64,000 bases of DNA from NCBI GenBank assembly GCA_021654635.1, contig AP025179.1:4154001-4218000 (forward strand), written 5' to 3'. The notes below the pieces were generated by a model. The model saw only the letters and a program-made list of their open reading frames with translations, had not been told where the DNA came from and ran no database searches. Position numbers and translations under genes: made by a program. Positions within the stretch are counted from its first letter, which is position 1. Each line of letters opens with the position of its first letter. This document shows positions 37,691-46,041 of this stretch, one piece after another. Origin of the DNA: Mycobacterium kiyosense (GTDB lineage: Bacteria; Actinomycetota; Actinomycetes; Mycobacteriales; Mycobacteriaceae).

Positions 37691-38241
37691 GTCGCCGGCT
37701 CTGGGGTGAAGCGGAACAACGTATTGCGCGATCTGGCAACGACAGTGCCGTCCTGGCGGCGGTAAGTCTCCAGGGTTTCGACGAAATGGCCGACGCCAAG
37801 CCGGGTTCGCTTCTCCGGCGACACCGACACCAGCTGTTCGACCGCGGTCAGCAGGTCACCCGCCACGATGGGTTCCAGAAACTCGACGTCGTTGGCCGCG
37901 TTGATGAACGTGGTGCCCGGCAGCGGAACTCGCAGCGCAAGCGCCGCGGTCGGCCGGGCCGCACCGGACGTCTGGCCGGGCAGCCACGGCGGCGGTATCA
38001 GCCACCCCATCAACAACGCGGGTGGCGCCAGCAGGCCGCCCCACTGGTCGCCGGCGAACTCGTCGTCCCAGTAGGAGCGGTTGGCGTCGCGGACCATCGC
38101 GGCGAACAGCTGGATGCGCGCGCCGCCGACCGGATGGGCCGCGGTGCGGGCTTCGGTTGTGCTGCCCACCATCTGCAACGCGTCTTCGTAAGTGCCGAAG
38201 ACCATTTGGTAGCTCAGGCGGCCGGAGGGATTCTGGTCCAC
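37687..38241 (-). CDS. MaoC-like N-terminal hotdog-domain protein (hydratase partner)
   Basis: A 184-residue protein from GTG 38241 (VDQNPSGRLSYQMVFGTYEDAL). Recognisable stretches are YWDDEFAGDQWGGLLAPPALL near residue 67 and FINAANDVEFLEPIVAGDLL near 125, the FAS1-like dehydratase N-domain fold, ending with RRQDGTVVARSRNTLFRF. Such proteins form heterodimers with MaoC-type partners, here the next gene. The long upstream in-frame extension runs through the SnoaL gene and is rejected because GTG 38241 sits 5 bp after that gene's stop. Confidence 0.75.
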   Translation of the reverse strand: MDQNPSGRLSYQMVFGTYEDALQMVGSTTEARTAAHPVGGARIQLFAAMVRDANRSYWDDEFAGDQWGGLLAPPALLMGWLIPPPWLPGQTSGAARPTAALALRVPLPGTTFINAANDVEFLEPIVAGDLLTAVEQLVSVSPEKRTRLGVGHFVETLETYRRQDGTVVARSRNTLFRFTPEPAT

Positions 38242-38245
38242 GGGA

Positions 38246-38668
38246 TCACATGACGAGCTGGCGACTCGGCACCGCGTCCCATCTGAGTTCGCGGGAAGTG
38301 AAATACCAGCCGCCGCGCTCGTAGATGAGTTCGTCGCGGTAGGTGCCGGTGGCCCGCAAAGTGGTGGTGCCGAGCACGGTGGCGAACAGGATTGCCACAC
38401 AGTGCTGCGTCGCGTTGACACCGTCGACGTGGATTTCATGGTCGACGGTCACCAGCCGCTGCCCCTCGCCGCCGTCGAAGGCCGCGCGCAGATCGCTGAA
38501 CGACTCGCCGTCTCGACGGTACGTTGCCCCCGAATGGCGGAACGTCGCGATCCACGCGTTCCGGTTGCCATCGGAGTAGGCCCGGTTGTGTCTGGCGGTC
38601 AGATCCTGGATCGCTCCGCGGCCGGTCGCGCCCTGCAGCAGTTGCTGTTCCTGGTAGGTCAGTGGCAT
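38246..38668 (-). CDS. SnoaL-like NTF2-fold protein
   Basis: A 140-residue NTF2-fold protein: AIQDLTARHNRAYSDGNRNAWIATF at the start, LVTVDHEIHVDGVNATQHCVAI in the sheet and GGWYFTSRELRWD at the end, as in SnoaL_4/ring-hydroxylating dioxygenase beta-like proteins. It could be a small subunit or isomerase for the pathway; a Rieske oxygenase is encoded two genes upstream. The ATG at 38668 leaves a 22-bp gap to the ligase. Confidence 0.75.
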   Translation of the reverse strand: MPLTYQEQQLLQGATGRGAIQDLTARHNRAYSDGNRNAWIATFRHSGATYRRDGESFSDLRAAFDGGEGQRLVTVDHEIHVDGVNATQHCVAILFATVLGTTTLRATGTYRDELIYERGGWYFTSRELRWDAVPSRQLVM

Positions 38669-38690
38669 GTCTGTTCCTTCGCTCTCCCAT

Positions 38691-40265
38691 TCACCGGCGC
38701 ACGGTGTATCCGTGGCTTTCACGGTCCCACGCCCCCGCCGTCAACCCGCGAGCGCGTAGTAAGTCTTTACGTATCCGTCCGATCGCGTTCTTGGGCAGTT
38801 CATCAAGCTCTTCGATGTAACGCGGCACGCAGAAGTAGGGCATCCGGGCGGCGCAGAAGTCCAACAGCTCGGCGTGATCGATTGCCGTTCCGGGCCGTAA
38901 CACGACCGCCAGCAGGATGTCGTCCTCGCCCAGGTCGCTGGGGACCGCCACCGCGGCGGCTTCGGCGACGGCCGGGTGGCCCAGCACCACCGCCTCCACT
39001 TCCACCGACGAGACGTTCTCGCCGCGCCGGCGCAACGAGTCCTTGGCGCGGTCGACGTAGGTGAGGTTGCGGTCGCTGTCGAACCTGCCCAGGTCGCCGG
39101 TGCGAAACCAGTCCGGATGCGGCTGCACCCGCAGTTGGCGGGGCTCCCCCGCGACCACGTAGCCTTCGCTCATCACATGCGGGAAGCGGGGCCGGCAGGC
39201 GATCTCGCCCACCACCCCGGCGGGCAGCTCGTTGCCCTCGGTATCGACGACACGCACCTCGAAGTTGGGGTTGGGCTGACCCGAGGTGCCCGGAACTCCG
39301 TGGTCGGCAACGCCCTTCACCGCAAGCGGAAACGCCTCGGTCAGGCCGTACATGGTGACCACGCGGCAGCCGTAGCGTTGCTCGATCGACCGATAGCAGC
39401 CGGCATCGATCGGCGCCGCCGAGATGAACCGCAGCGGCAGCTGCGCATCCCGCGGATCGGCAGGCAGGTTGTACAGCATGGACACCATGGCTCCGGCGCC
39501 TACGAAACCTACCGCGCTGGGCACACGCACGTCGTCCCACACCTGGCCGGGATGAAAGGCGCCTGCCAGCACCGTTTTCCCGCCGACCAGCAGCGGAGCC
39601 AGCACACTGGGCGCCGCGCTCAGGTGAAACAGCGGCATCGCCGTCCACAACGCCTCCCCCGCGGCGAACTGCCACGCAGCGGCGGCAGTGGCGGCCACCG
39701 TGAACAGGTACTGCCAGGACGTGGCAACGGCTTTGGACGGCCCGGTGGTGCCCGAGGTGAAGAACAGTGCCGCGGTGTCGCCCGGGGCGGCGGGACTGTC
39801 GGGTACCGTGCCACCGCCGTTCAGCGCCACCGCCAGCGAATCACCTTGCACCACAACGTCGCTCACCAAGTCCAGCCGGCCGGCCACCTCGTCGACACGG
39901 GAGCGCCGGTCGGTGTCGGTGAAAACGACCTTGGCCCGCGACAGCGCAAGGTTGTGCAGCAGGAAGTCGCCCTTGTTAGCGGCATTGACCGCGGCGCTGA
40001 CCGCGCCGATCCGCGCCGTGCCCAACCAGAAGTAGATCCATTCCGGGCACGTGGCGCTGAACAATGCCACGCAATCACCTTGTCGCACACCAAGATCAGT
40101 CAATAGTCGGGCCGCCGCGCGGGACCGTTGCCGCAGCTGCGCGAAGGTGATGTCGACACCGGCAACCGTCAGCACCACCCGGTCGGGGAACTGCTCGGCG
40201 CGACGATCCAGTACCGCCGGAACGGTGAATTCGTCGACGCCGAAATCGGCGGGCCCCAGCGACAC
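38691..40265 (-). CDS. Acyl-CoA synthetase, ANL superfamily (CaiC/FadD-like) (1)
   Basis: A 524-residue adenylate-forming ligase. Motifs: FFTSGTTGPSKAVAT (P-loop), MYGLTEAFP (A5), WFRTGDLGRFDS (A7), and YVDRAKDSLRRRGENVSSVEVE (A8 hinge). The terminal motif is PKNAIGRIRKDLL, with Arg where most members have the catalytic Lys of GK; some CaiC-like relatives also have GR. It would activate a carboxylic acid to acyl-AMP then acyl-CoA. GTG 40265 lies 12 bp past the upstream Rieske stop; an in-frame extension upstream only reads through that gene. Confidence 0.85.
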   Translation of the reverse strand: MSLGPADFGVDEFTVPAVLDRRAEQFPDRVVLTVAGVDITFAQLRQRSRAAARLLTDLGVRQGDCVALFSATCPEWIYFWLGTARIGAVSAAVNAANKGDFLLHNLALSRAKVVFTDTDRRSRVDEVAGRLDLVSDVVVQGDSLAVALNGGGTVPDSPAAPGDTAALFFTSGTTGPSKAVATSWQYLFTVAATAAAAWQFAAGEALWTAMPLFHLSAAPSVLAPLLVGGKTVLAGAFHPGQVWDDVRVPSAVGFVGAGAMVSMLYNLPADPRDAQLPLRFISAAPIDAGCYRSIEQRYGCRVVTMYGLTEAFPLAVKGVADHGVPGTSGQPNPNFEVRVVDTEGNELPAGVVGEIACRPRFPHVMSEGYVVAGEPRQLRVQPHPDWFRTGDLGRFDSDRNLTYVDRAKDSLRRRGENVSSVEVEAVVLGHPAVAEAAAVAVPSDLGEDDILLAVVLRPGTAIDHAELLDFCAARMPYFCVPRYIEELDELPKNAIGRIRKDLLRARGLTAGAWDRESHGYTVRR

Positions 40266-40273
40266 GGTCCGGG

Positions 40274-41395
40274 TCAGGCCGGCGCCGCCGCCGGGTCCGG
40301 CGCACCGTCGGCGGTGTAGCCGAAGTCGGTGGGCGACGGTTCGGCGCCCGGGTAGAAGCGGTGCGCCCAGCGACGCAGGGCCGCATAGTCGCGTGCCTCT
40401 TCCGGCGCCAGGTTCGGCTTCTCCAGATACTTCATGTTCTCCCAGGTGAAGAAGTCTTGCTTGATGACTTCCTGTTGCAGCGCAAGGAATTTGGCGGCGC
40501 GGCCGGTGGGAACGTCGCCGGTGTCGCCGGGCTCGCGGATGGAGGCCTGGGTGTAGAAGTAGTCGGTGTAGTCCTCGTCGACCGGAGTCTGACCGGTGAC
40601 CTGGACGGTGTTCACCAGATCGCTGGGGAATCGCACGATGCCCAGGCCCAGCGAATAGTTGTCGTAGATGATTTTCGCGTCGACCGGTCCGTTGGGCGTC
40701 AACCAGGTCTTGGCCCGGCCCCCACCGAAGTGCGCGTTCACCGTCGCGTGCAGGTGGTAACCGGATACCTGGAACGAGGCGGTGTTGGCCGGGTTGGCGG
40801 CCTTGTGCACATACTGCACGTGATACGGGTCGGCGGCGTTTTCGATGATCATCTGCGCGTGCACTTTGACCCGGTTCACCATCCGGGTGTGGGGGTGCAA
40901 CGGGTAGTACTCGTCGGTCTCGAGTTCGGGCAGCACCGGCGGCTGCCAGTACGGTGGCCGGCCATGGCGCTCGTGCCAGACGAGGATGAATCCGTACCAC
41001 TCGGTGACGGGGTAGGCGCGGATGCGGACGTTGTTCTTGCACCCGATCTTGCTGTACGGGATGAGCGCATTGGTGCCGTCACCGCGCCACTGCCAGCCGT
41101 GCCAGGGGCACACGATGTGCTCGCCCTCCACCGTGCCGCCGACGCCCATGTTGGCGCCCAGGTGCTGACAGTAGGCGTCGAGCACGTGCACCTTGCCCGA
41201 CTTGGTGCGGAAGAGCACCAGTTCCTCGCCGAAGTAGTGCACCCGCTTGACCTCGCCGGGGGCCAGCTCGGAGGCGAAGGAGACGATGAACCAGCCGGTG
41301 GGGAAGCGGTAGGTCGACAGCGCGATGCCCGAGGGACCGAACTCCCGTTCCGAGGGATCCGAGTCCGACGCCAGGTCGGTGAAAGTGTCCGTCAC
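40274..41395 (-). CDS. KshA-like Rieske oxygenase, alpha subunit (2)
   Basis: A 373-residue oxygenase of the 3-ketosteroid-9-alpha-hydroxylase A (KshA)-like class. The Rieske site is YCQHLGANMGVGG...CPWHGWQW (Cys-x-His, Cys-x2-His; about residues 75-100), followed by GDGTNALIPYSKIGC and, in the catalytic domain, ENAADPYHVQYVHKA with the iron-binding His pair. GTG 41395 (GGAG, 5 bp upstream) is preferred over 41500 because element C lies at 41479-41497, immediately before that longer start. It heads the minus-strand operon continuing into the ligase. The ferredoxin at 41765 and Rieske 1 are in the same island. Confidence 0.88.
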   Translation of the reverse strand: MTDTFTDLASDSDPSEREFGPSGIALSTYRFPTGWFIVSFASELAPGEVKRVHYFGEELVLFRTKSGKVHVLDAYCQHLGANMGVGGTVEGEHIVCPWHGWQWRGDGTNALIPYSKIGCKNNVRIRAYPVTEWYGFILVWHERHGRPPYWQPPVLPELETDEYYPLHPHTRMVNRVKVHAQMIIENAADPYHVQYVHKAANPANTASFQVSGYHLHATVNAHFGGGRAKTWLTPNGPVDAKIIYDNYSLGLGIVRFPSDLVNTVQVTGQTPVDEDYTDYFYTQASIREPGDTGDVPTGRAAKFLALQQEVIKQDFFTWENMKYLEKPNLAPEEARDYAALRRWAHRFYPGAEPSPTDFGYTADGAPDPAAAPA

Positions 41396-41478
41396 GAGTT
41401 CTCCGTTTCCCACGCGGGCTGCGCGGCTTGGATACGGCATGTTGCCGCCCACGCTGCACCGCGGTTCGACGACTATGT

Positions 41479-41497
41479 CTATTTTTACTATTTTAAG
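41479..41497. promoter_or_regulatory. AT-rich catabolic-island element, site C
   Basis: CTATTTTTACTATTTTAAG upstream of the KshA-like gene. It shares the 11-mer TTTACTATTTT exactly with site E at 46891. Confidence 0.6.
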
Positions 41498-41663
41498 CAT
41501 TGAACGTCAACGAGTGCGCCTGCGCCCGGTCCCGCTCCTGTCGATTGGCACCCGCCGAGCGGCGGTCGATGCGGCTTGCCCACGCGCAGTGCATCATTGG
41601 CCGATACGCCGGGGCGGATCGGCGGGCCGGCGGCCTGGCGCCTGGACCGGCGCCGAGCGCCGA

Positions 41664-41723
41664 GCGCCGAGCGCCGCACTGGCGTGACGTTCGGCGCCGA
41701 GCGCTGCACCAGCGTGACGTCCG
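41664..41723. repeat. Two tandem 30-bp repeats in a GCGCCGA-rich spacer
   Basis: 41664-41693 and 41694-41723 are adjacent copies differing at four positions; each begins GCGCCGAGCGC, then YGCAC, and ends in GCGTGACG. Additional GCGCCGA units precede them (from 41650). They lie in the 265-bp gap between the KshA-like operon start and the ferredoxin, which shows no gene. Confidence 0.7.
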
Positions 41724-41764
41724 CGAGAAAGCAACAGGCGCAAGGCGCGCGAGCGCCCAGCGAT

Positions 41765-41956
41765 TCAGTCGACGATCTTCAGCGCCGCCCGGGGACATTG
41801 ATCCACCGCGGCGCGCACGTCGATCTCCCGGTCGGGCGGTACCGGGCCGTCGGCGATCTGCACCACGTCCTCGTCGCCCAACTCGAAAATGTCCGCCGCG
41901 ATCGACTCACAGAAGCCGTTGGCCTCGCACATGTCGGCATCGACGATCACTCGCAT
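41765..41956 (-). CDS. 3Fe-4S ferredoxin
   Basis: A 63-residue ferredoxin of the mycobacterial P450/oxygenase-partner type. Cluster ligands are in DADMCEANGFCESIAADIFEL and DQCPRAALKIVD: three Cys, with the usual fourth position occupied by another residue, so a 3Fe-4S cluster is expected. A likely electron carrier for the Rieske oxygenases, although such ferredoxins more often serve cytochromes P450 and no P450 lies in the window. Eighteen bp downstream of the CoA-transferase on the same strand, so co-transcribed with it. Confidence 0.88.
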   Translation of the reverse strand: MRVIVDADMCEANGFCESIAADIFELGDEDVVQIADGPVPPDREIDVRAAVDQCPRAALKIVD

Positions 41957-41974
41957 CGGATGCTCCTTCCCTAC

Positions 41975-44359
41975 TCAGAGCCCCACCGGTCGGGTCCCGA
42001 TCACCCCGTCGGCAGCAAGGCGGGCGAGTTCTCCCTCGGCGAGCCCGCACTGACCGCGCAGGACTTCTTCATTGTGCTCGCCCAACGTCGGCGGCGGGCG
42101 CAGCAGCCACTTGTGTTGCCCGGCGAGGCGGGCGAACGGCGGCGTGGGGTAAAGGCCGGATCCGGTCCGCGGGTGGTCCAGCGACTCGAAAAACCCCCGC
42201 GCCAGTAGCTGCGGATTATGCGTGACCAGCGACGGCGAGACCACCGGCGCCGCCGGAATCCCCGCCGCCACCAGCCGATCGACCGTGCTATCCCGCGGCT
42301 GACCGGCGAACCAGGCCCGTAACCGGTCGTCGAGGTCGTCGGCCCGCTCGCGCCGGCCCGCGCCGGTGGCAAGTCCCTGGTCCGCCCAGCAGGGCCGGCC
42401 CAGCACGTCGACCAGGGCCGCCCACTGCCCGTCGTCGCACACACTGACCGCGATCCATTCGTCGTCGCCGGCGCACTGGTAGAGGTTCTGGATCGCCCCG
42501 CCGTGTCCGCGGTTGCCCCGCCTGCTCAGGGTTTTGCCGAACACCTCGTACTCGATCGGCTGAATGGCCGTGGTGTTCAACACCGTTTCGATCATCGGCA
42601 GCTCGACCTGTTGACCCTGTCCGGTACGTGCGGCGAACTGCAGCGCGGCCAGCACCGCGAATGCGGCATGCACGCCGGCCAGCGGGTCGCAGGCCCCGCG
42701 TGGGGTCACCGGCGGCGTTTCCGGCAGGCCGGTAACCCACGCCAACCCGGCGATCTGTTCCATGGTGGGTGCGAACCCGACCCGATCGCGCCACGGCCCG
42801 TCCAGCCCGAACGCCGGCATCCGCGCAACGACGAGCTTGGGGTTGATCCGCAGCAGCACCTCGGCGGTGAGCCCGAAGTGGTCCATCACCCGCGGTGAGA
42901 AATTCTCGATCACCACGTTTGCCTCGGCGACCAGCGTGCGAAAGTGCTCCCGGCCTTGTTCGGAGCCCAAATCCAGTGTGACCGAACGCTTATTGGTGTT
43001 CATCGCGTGGAATACCCAGCCGTATTCCCACCAGTCGTCGATATCGGTGCGCATGCCGCCCGAATAGCGGATGCCGTCGGGACGCTGAATCGACTCCACC
43101 TTGATCACGTCGGCGCCGAACGCGGCCAGCAGATGGGTGGCGGCCGGGCCGGCCCAGAACGCGGTCAGGTCGACGATCCGCACCCCCTGCAGCGGCAGCC
43201 CGCCGTCCACCGGCGCACTACCGGATTCTCTTCTGGGCCAGGGTGATTCACTGTTGCCCGCGCCGATCCCGGCCGTTTCGGCGGGTGCTGCCGGGGCACA
43301 CCCCGACATCAGCCACGGCGCGCGCGGCTGGTGGAATCCGGCCCGGTTCTGCACGAACACCCCGCGCTGCGTCATGTAGTCCATGTCGCGGACCGTGGCG
43401 CCGTTGCCCAGCGGCGCGATCGGCAACCGGAACAGCTGACCCAGTTCGACGATCTCGGCGACGGTTCGCTCGGCGAACCACGGACCGATCGACTCGTAGA
43501 TGAAGTCGCGGTACTCCCAGCGGCCGATCTGGAAACGCAGCTGCGGAATCTCTTCGAACGCAGGGCATTCCACCATGGCCGCGAAGTCCAGCCACTGCTG
43601 CCCGGTGACCATGGTGATGCCGACGTAGCCGTCCTTGGCGGTGATGATCGAGGGAACTTCCAGAGTGCGCCGGATGGGGGGCACCTGCAGCAACTGGGAG
43701 TGCAGCCATTCGCTGCTCTGCATCGCGGTGATCGCCTCGAGCATGGACAGGTCCAGATGCTCACCGGCGCCGCCCCGCACCACGCGGCGGCGCACGGCCA
43801 GCGCACCGAACGCGGCGTAAACACCGCCCATGTACTCGCCGAGGTCGCCGCCGATGGAGATGGGTGGTCCGGCGGGATCGCCCCGGAACCCGGTGCAGCC
43901 GGACCAGGCCTGCAGGGTGAACTCGGTGGCCGGCCGGTCGGCGAACGGACCGCTCCAACCGAAGTCGGAGATGGTGACGACGACCGTGCGTGGGGACTGC
44001 CGCAGCAACAGCTGCGGGTCGACGCCCAGCGCGGCGGCGCCGGTCCGTCCCGCGGTCACGACGACGACGTCGGCGCCGGCGAGTTCGGCGCGGTACTGAT
44101 CCGAATCCGGCGACACGCTCAGGCTGCTCTTGCCGGCGTTGAGGTAGCAGTAGAGCGGACCGGCCACACCGTCCGGTACCGCCGAGCCGGTGGCCGAGTA
44201 CTGCCGCAACGGATCTCCCTGCGGCGGTTCGATTTTGCGGACCTGCGCACCCGCATCCACCAACAGCTTCCCGCAATAGCTGCCGGCCAGGCGGTCACTG
44301 ATCTCGACGACTCGCAGTCCGTCGAGCGGCGTCGGCCGGTGATCGGCCTCGTGACTCAC
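41975..44359 (-). CDS. Fused tandem class III CoA-transferase (CaiB/BaiF)
   Basis: 794 residues comprising two CaiB/BaiF domains. The first (about 1-375) starts LDGLRVVEISDRLAGSYCGKLL, the second (about 393-794) LQGVRIVDLTAFWAGPAATHLL. Class III enzymes move CoA between carboxylates through an active-site Asp. In the C-terminal copy it is present in RGACDPLAGVHAAF; the equivalent place in the N-terminal copy reads GEYMGGVYAAF, with Glu. The enzymes normally form interlocked dimers, so one half may be mainly structural. The ATG at 44359 is five bp from element D. Confidence 0.9.
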   Translation of the reverse strand: MSHEADHRPTPLDGLRVVEISDRLAGSYCGKLLVDAGAQVRKIEPPQGDPLRQYSATGSAVPDGVAGPLYCYLNAGKSSLSVSPDSDQYRAELAGADVVVVTAGRTGAAALGVDPQLLLRQSPRTVVVTISDFGWSGPFADRPATEFTLQAWSGCTGFRGDPAGPPISIGGDLGEYMGGVYAAFGALAVRRRVVRGGAGEHLDLSMLEAITAMQSSEWLHSQLLQVPPIRRTLEVPSIITAKDGYVGITMVTGQQWLDFAAMVECPAFEEIPQLRFQIGRWEYRDFIYESIGPWFAERTVAEIVELGQLFRLPIAPLGNGATVRDMDYMTQRGVFVQNRAGFHQPRAPWLMSGCAPAAPAETAGIGAGNSESPWPRRESGSAPVDGGLPLQGVRIVDLTAFWAGPAATHLLAAFGADVIKVESIQRPDGIRYSGGMRTDIDDWWEYGWVFHAMNTNKRSVTLDLGSEQGREHFRTLVAEANVVIENFSPRVMDHFGLTAEVLLRINPKLVVARMPAFGLDGPWRDRVGFAPTMEQIAGLAWVTGLPETPPVTPRGACDPLAGVHAAFAVLAALQFAARTGQGQQVELPMIETVLNTTAIQPIEYEVFGKTLSRRGNRGHGGAIQNLYQCAGDDEWIAVSVCDDGQWAALVDVLGRPCWADQGLATGAGRRERADDLDDRLRAWFAGQPRDSTVDRLVAAGIPAAPVVSPSLVTHNPQLLARGFFESLDHPRTGSGLYPTPPFARLAGQHKWLLRPPPTLGEHNEEVLRGQCGLAEGELARLAADGVIGTRPVGL

Positions 44360-44363
44360 GCGG

Positions 44364-44390
44364 CTATTTATACCATTACTGCTAAAATAG
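44364..44390. promoter_or_regulatory. AT-rich catabolic-island element, site D
   Basis: A 27-bp AT-rich block in the divergent gap between the CoA-transferase and the GntR gene: CTATTTATACC, then ATTACTGC, then TAAAATAG. The ends CTATTT and AAATAG form inverted arms. It lies 5 bp from the CoA-transferase ATG, so binding would overlap translation or transcription initiation. Confidence 0.5.
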
Positions 44391-44457
44391 CTAAGCCAAT
44401 GGAGTTCGCGGGCCAGCGACCGTGCGCTCTTTCCTGCTGTAGGTTGCGAGGACTCGG

Positions 44458-45282
44458 ATGAGCGCCCCTCTGGGAATCGGACCCGACGCCCGTCGCCGGT
44501 TGTCGGCGCCGAGGATCGCCGAAATCGTAGCCGACGAGCTGCGCCGTCAGATCATCGACGGTGAGCTTGCCGACGGCGACCTGTTGCCCCGCCAGGAAGT
44601 TCTCGTCGACCAGTTCAAGGTCAGCCTGGTCTCGTTGCGCGAAGCGCTGCGGATTCTGGAGACCGAGGGCCTGGTCTCGGTGCGGCGCGGCAACCGCGGC
44701 GGCGCGGTGGTGCACGCTCCGGCCAAGACCAGTGCCGCCTACATGCTGGGTCTGTTGCTGCAGAGCGAGTCCGTCGTGATCAGCGACCTCGGTGCGGCGT
44801 TGCAGGAACTCGAACCCGCCTGCGCGGCGCTGGCCGCCCAGCGCCCCGACCGCGCCGACACGCTGGTGCCAGAACTCAAGCGTACCAACGAGGCGATGGC
44901 CGAAAACCTGGAAGACGGACGGCAATTCACCGAAATCGGGCGCCAGTTCCACAATCTCATCGTGCGCGGTTGCGGCAACCACACCATCATCGCGGTCGTC
45001 GGCAGCCTGGAAACGCTGTGGTCCAGCCACGAGCAGCAGTGGGCCGACGAAAGTGCGGCCAGCGGCACCTACCCGTCGCTGGCCAGGCGGCGTGCGGCGC
45101 TCAACACCCACATCAAGCTGACCGAGACGATCGCCGAGGGCGATGTCGACCGGGCACGGCGGATCGCGGGCCGGCACTTGGCCGATACCCAGACCTACGT
45201 GCTGTCCGGCCGTGCCGAGCAGCGGATCTACGCGTTGTCTCCGCAGGCATTGTCCCGCCCGCGCGACATCCGGCGACCGTAG
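44458..45282 (+). CDS. GntR-family regulator, FadR/FCD subfamily
   Basis: 274 residues. The N-terminal winged helix (RIAEIVADELRRQIIDGELADGD, then QEVLVDQFKVSLVSLREALRILETEGLV) and the C-terminal all-helical FCD ligand domain with metal-site His residues (ELKRTNEAMAEN, RQFHNLIVRGCGNHTI, HIKLTETIAEGD) are complete. FCD regulators usually bind an organic acid or acyl-CoA and control the neighbouring catabolic operon. It is divergent from the CoA-transferase across element D and is the only regulator gene in the island, so it is the first candidate for the shared elements. Confidence 0.9.
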   Translation: MSAPLGIGPDARRRLSAPRIAEIVADELRRQIIDGELADGDLLPRQEVLVDQFKVSLVSLREALRILETEGLVSVRRGNRGGAVVHAPAKTSAAYMLGLLLQSESVVISDLGAALQELEPACAALAAQRPDRADTLVPELKRTNEAMAENLEDGRQFTEIGRQFHNLIVRGCGNHTIIAVVGSLETLWSSHEQQWADESAASGTYPSLARRRAALNTHIKLTETIAEGDVDRARRIAGRHLADTQTYVLSGRAEQRIYALSPQALSRPRDIRRP

Positions 45283-45291
45283 CGGCCGCAG

Positions 45292-46041
45292 GTGGGCACT
45301 CCCAGAACCGCGTTGGTCACCGGTGGCAGCGGTGGTATCGGCAAGGCCTGCGCGGCCAAGTTGTGCGAGCTGGGCTACGACGTGCTGGTGATGGCGCGCC
45401 GGGAGGGCCCGCTGCGGGCGGTAGCAGAGCAGATCGGCGCACGGGCCGTCGTCGCCGACGCCTCCGATCCGGACGGGTTCGCCGCTGCGATAAGCCCTTT
45501 CGAGCGTATCGACCTGGTCGTGCACGCTTCCGGCGCGCTCGGCGGGACCTATGCGCGCAAGCAGACTTTCGCCCAGTGGCGCGCCGTCATCTCGGCCAAC
45601 CTGGACTCGTGTTTCGTGGTCACCTCGGCGGTGCTGCCCCGGATGCGGCCCGGCTCGCGGCTGATCTTCATCTCGTCTTCGGCCGCCCACGAACCGATGA
45701 TGGCGCGCACCGCATACTCCGCGTCCAAGGCCGGCATGAACGCCTTCGCCCGGGCGCTGGCCATGGAGGTCGACCGCGACGGCATCGCCGTGCACCTCAT
45801 CACCCCCGGGCCGGTGGAAACCGAGATGCTGCAGGATGTTCCGTTCGAGATGTACGCGATCCAGGTTTCCGACATCGCCAACACGGTCGCCTGGCTGGAC
45901 ACCGTCGACCCGTCGGTCGACCTGCCCGAGATCCGGCTCAGCGCGGTGCAGCGGGGACCCTACGCCCGGCCGCCGGTGGTACCCACCGAGGCGCGCCGGC
46001 GCGCGACGGCGGTCAAGCAGCAGGACGCGGAAAGTTCTTGA
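45292..46041 (+). CDS. Short-chain dehydrogenase/reductase
   Basis: A 249-residue classical SDR: the cofactor motif TGGSGGIGKAC at residue 10, DLVVHASGALGG (equivalent of NNAG), the catalytic ISSSAAHEP and YSASKAGMNAF (Tyr and Lys), then TPGPVETEM. Probably an alcohol or hydroxyacyl-CoA dehydrogenase of the pathway. GTG start at 45292, 9 bp after the GntR gene. Its last 29 bp overlap tail-to-tail with the LLM gene. Confidence 0.9.
   Translation: MGTPRTALVTGGSGGIGKACAAKLCELGYDVLVMARREGPLRAVAEQIGARAVVADASDPDGFAAAISPFERIDLVVHASGALGGTYARKQTFAQWRAVISANLDSCFVVTSAVLPRMRPGSRLIFISSSAAHEPMMARTAYSASKAGMNAFARALAMEVDRDGIAVHLITPGPVETEMLQDVPFEMYAIQVSDIANTVAWLDTVDPSVDLPEIRLSAVQRGPYARPPVVPTEARRRATAVKQQDAESS

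Noticed and set aside
41650..41723. Repeats considered as a CRISPR array
   Set aside because: Copies are directly adjacent without unique spacers and no cas genes are present.
41500..42225. Plus-strand frame across the repeat and ferredoxin
   Set aside because: Arg/Ala-rich translation of repeat and antisense DNA; the ferredoxin is clearly on the minus strand.
43331..44461. 376-codon plus-strand frame opposite the CoA-transferase
   Set aside because: Antisense shadow of a clearly coding strand; no recognisable domain and no RBS.
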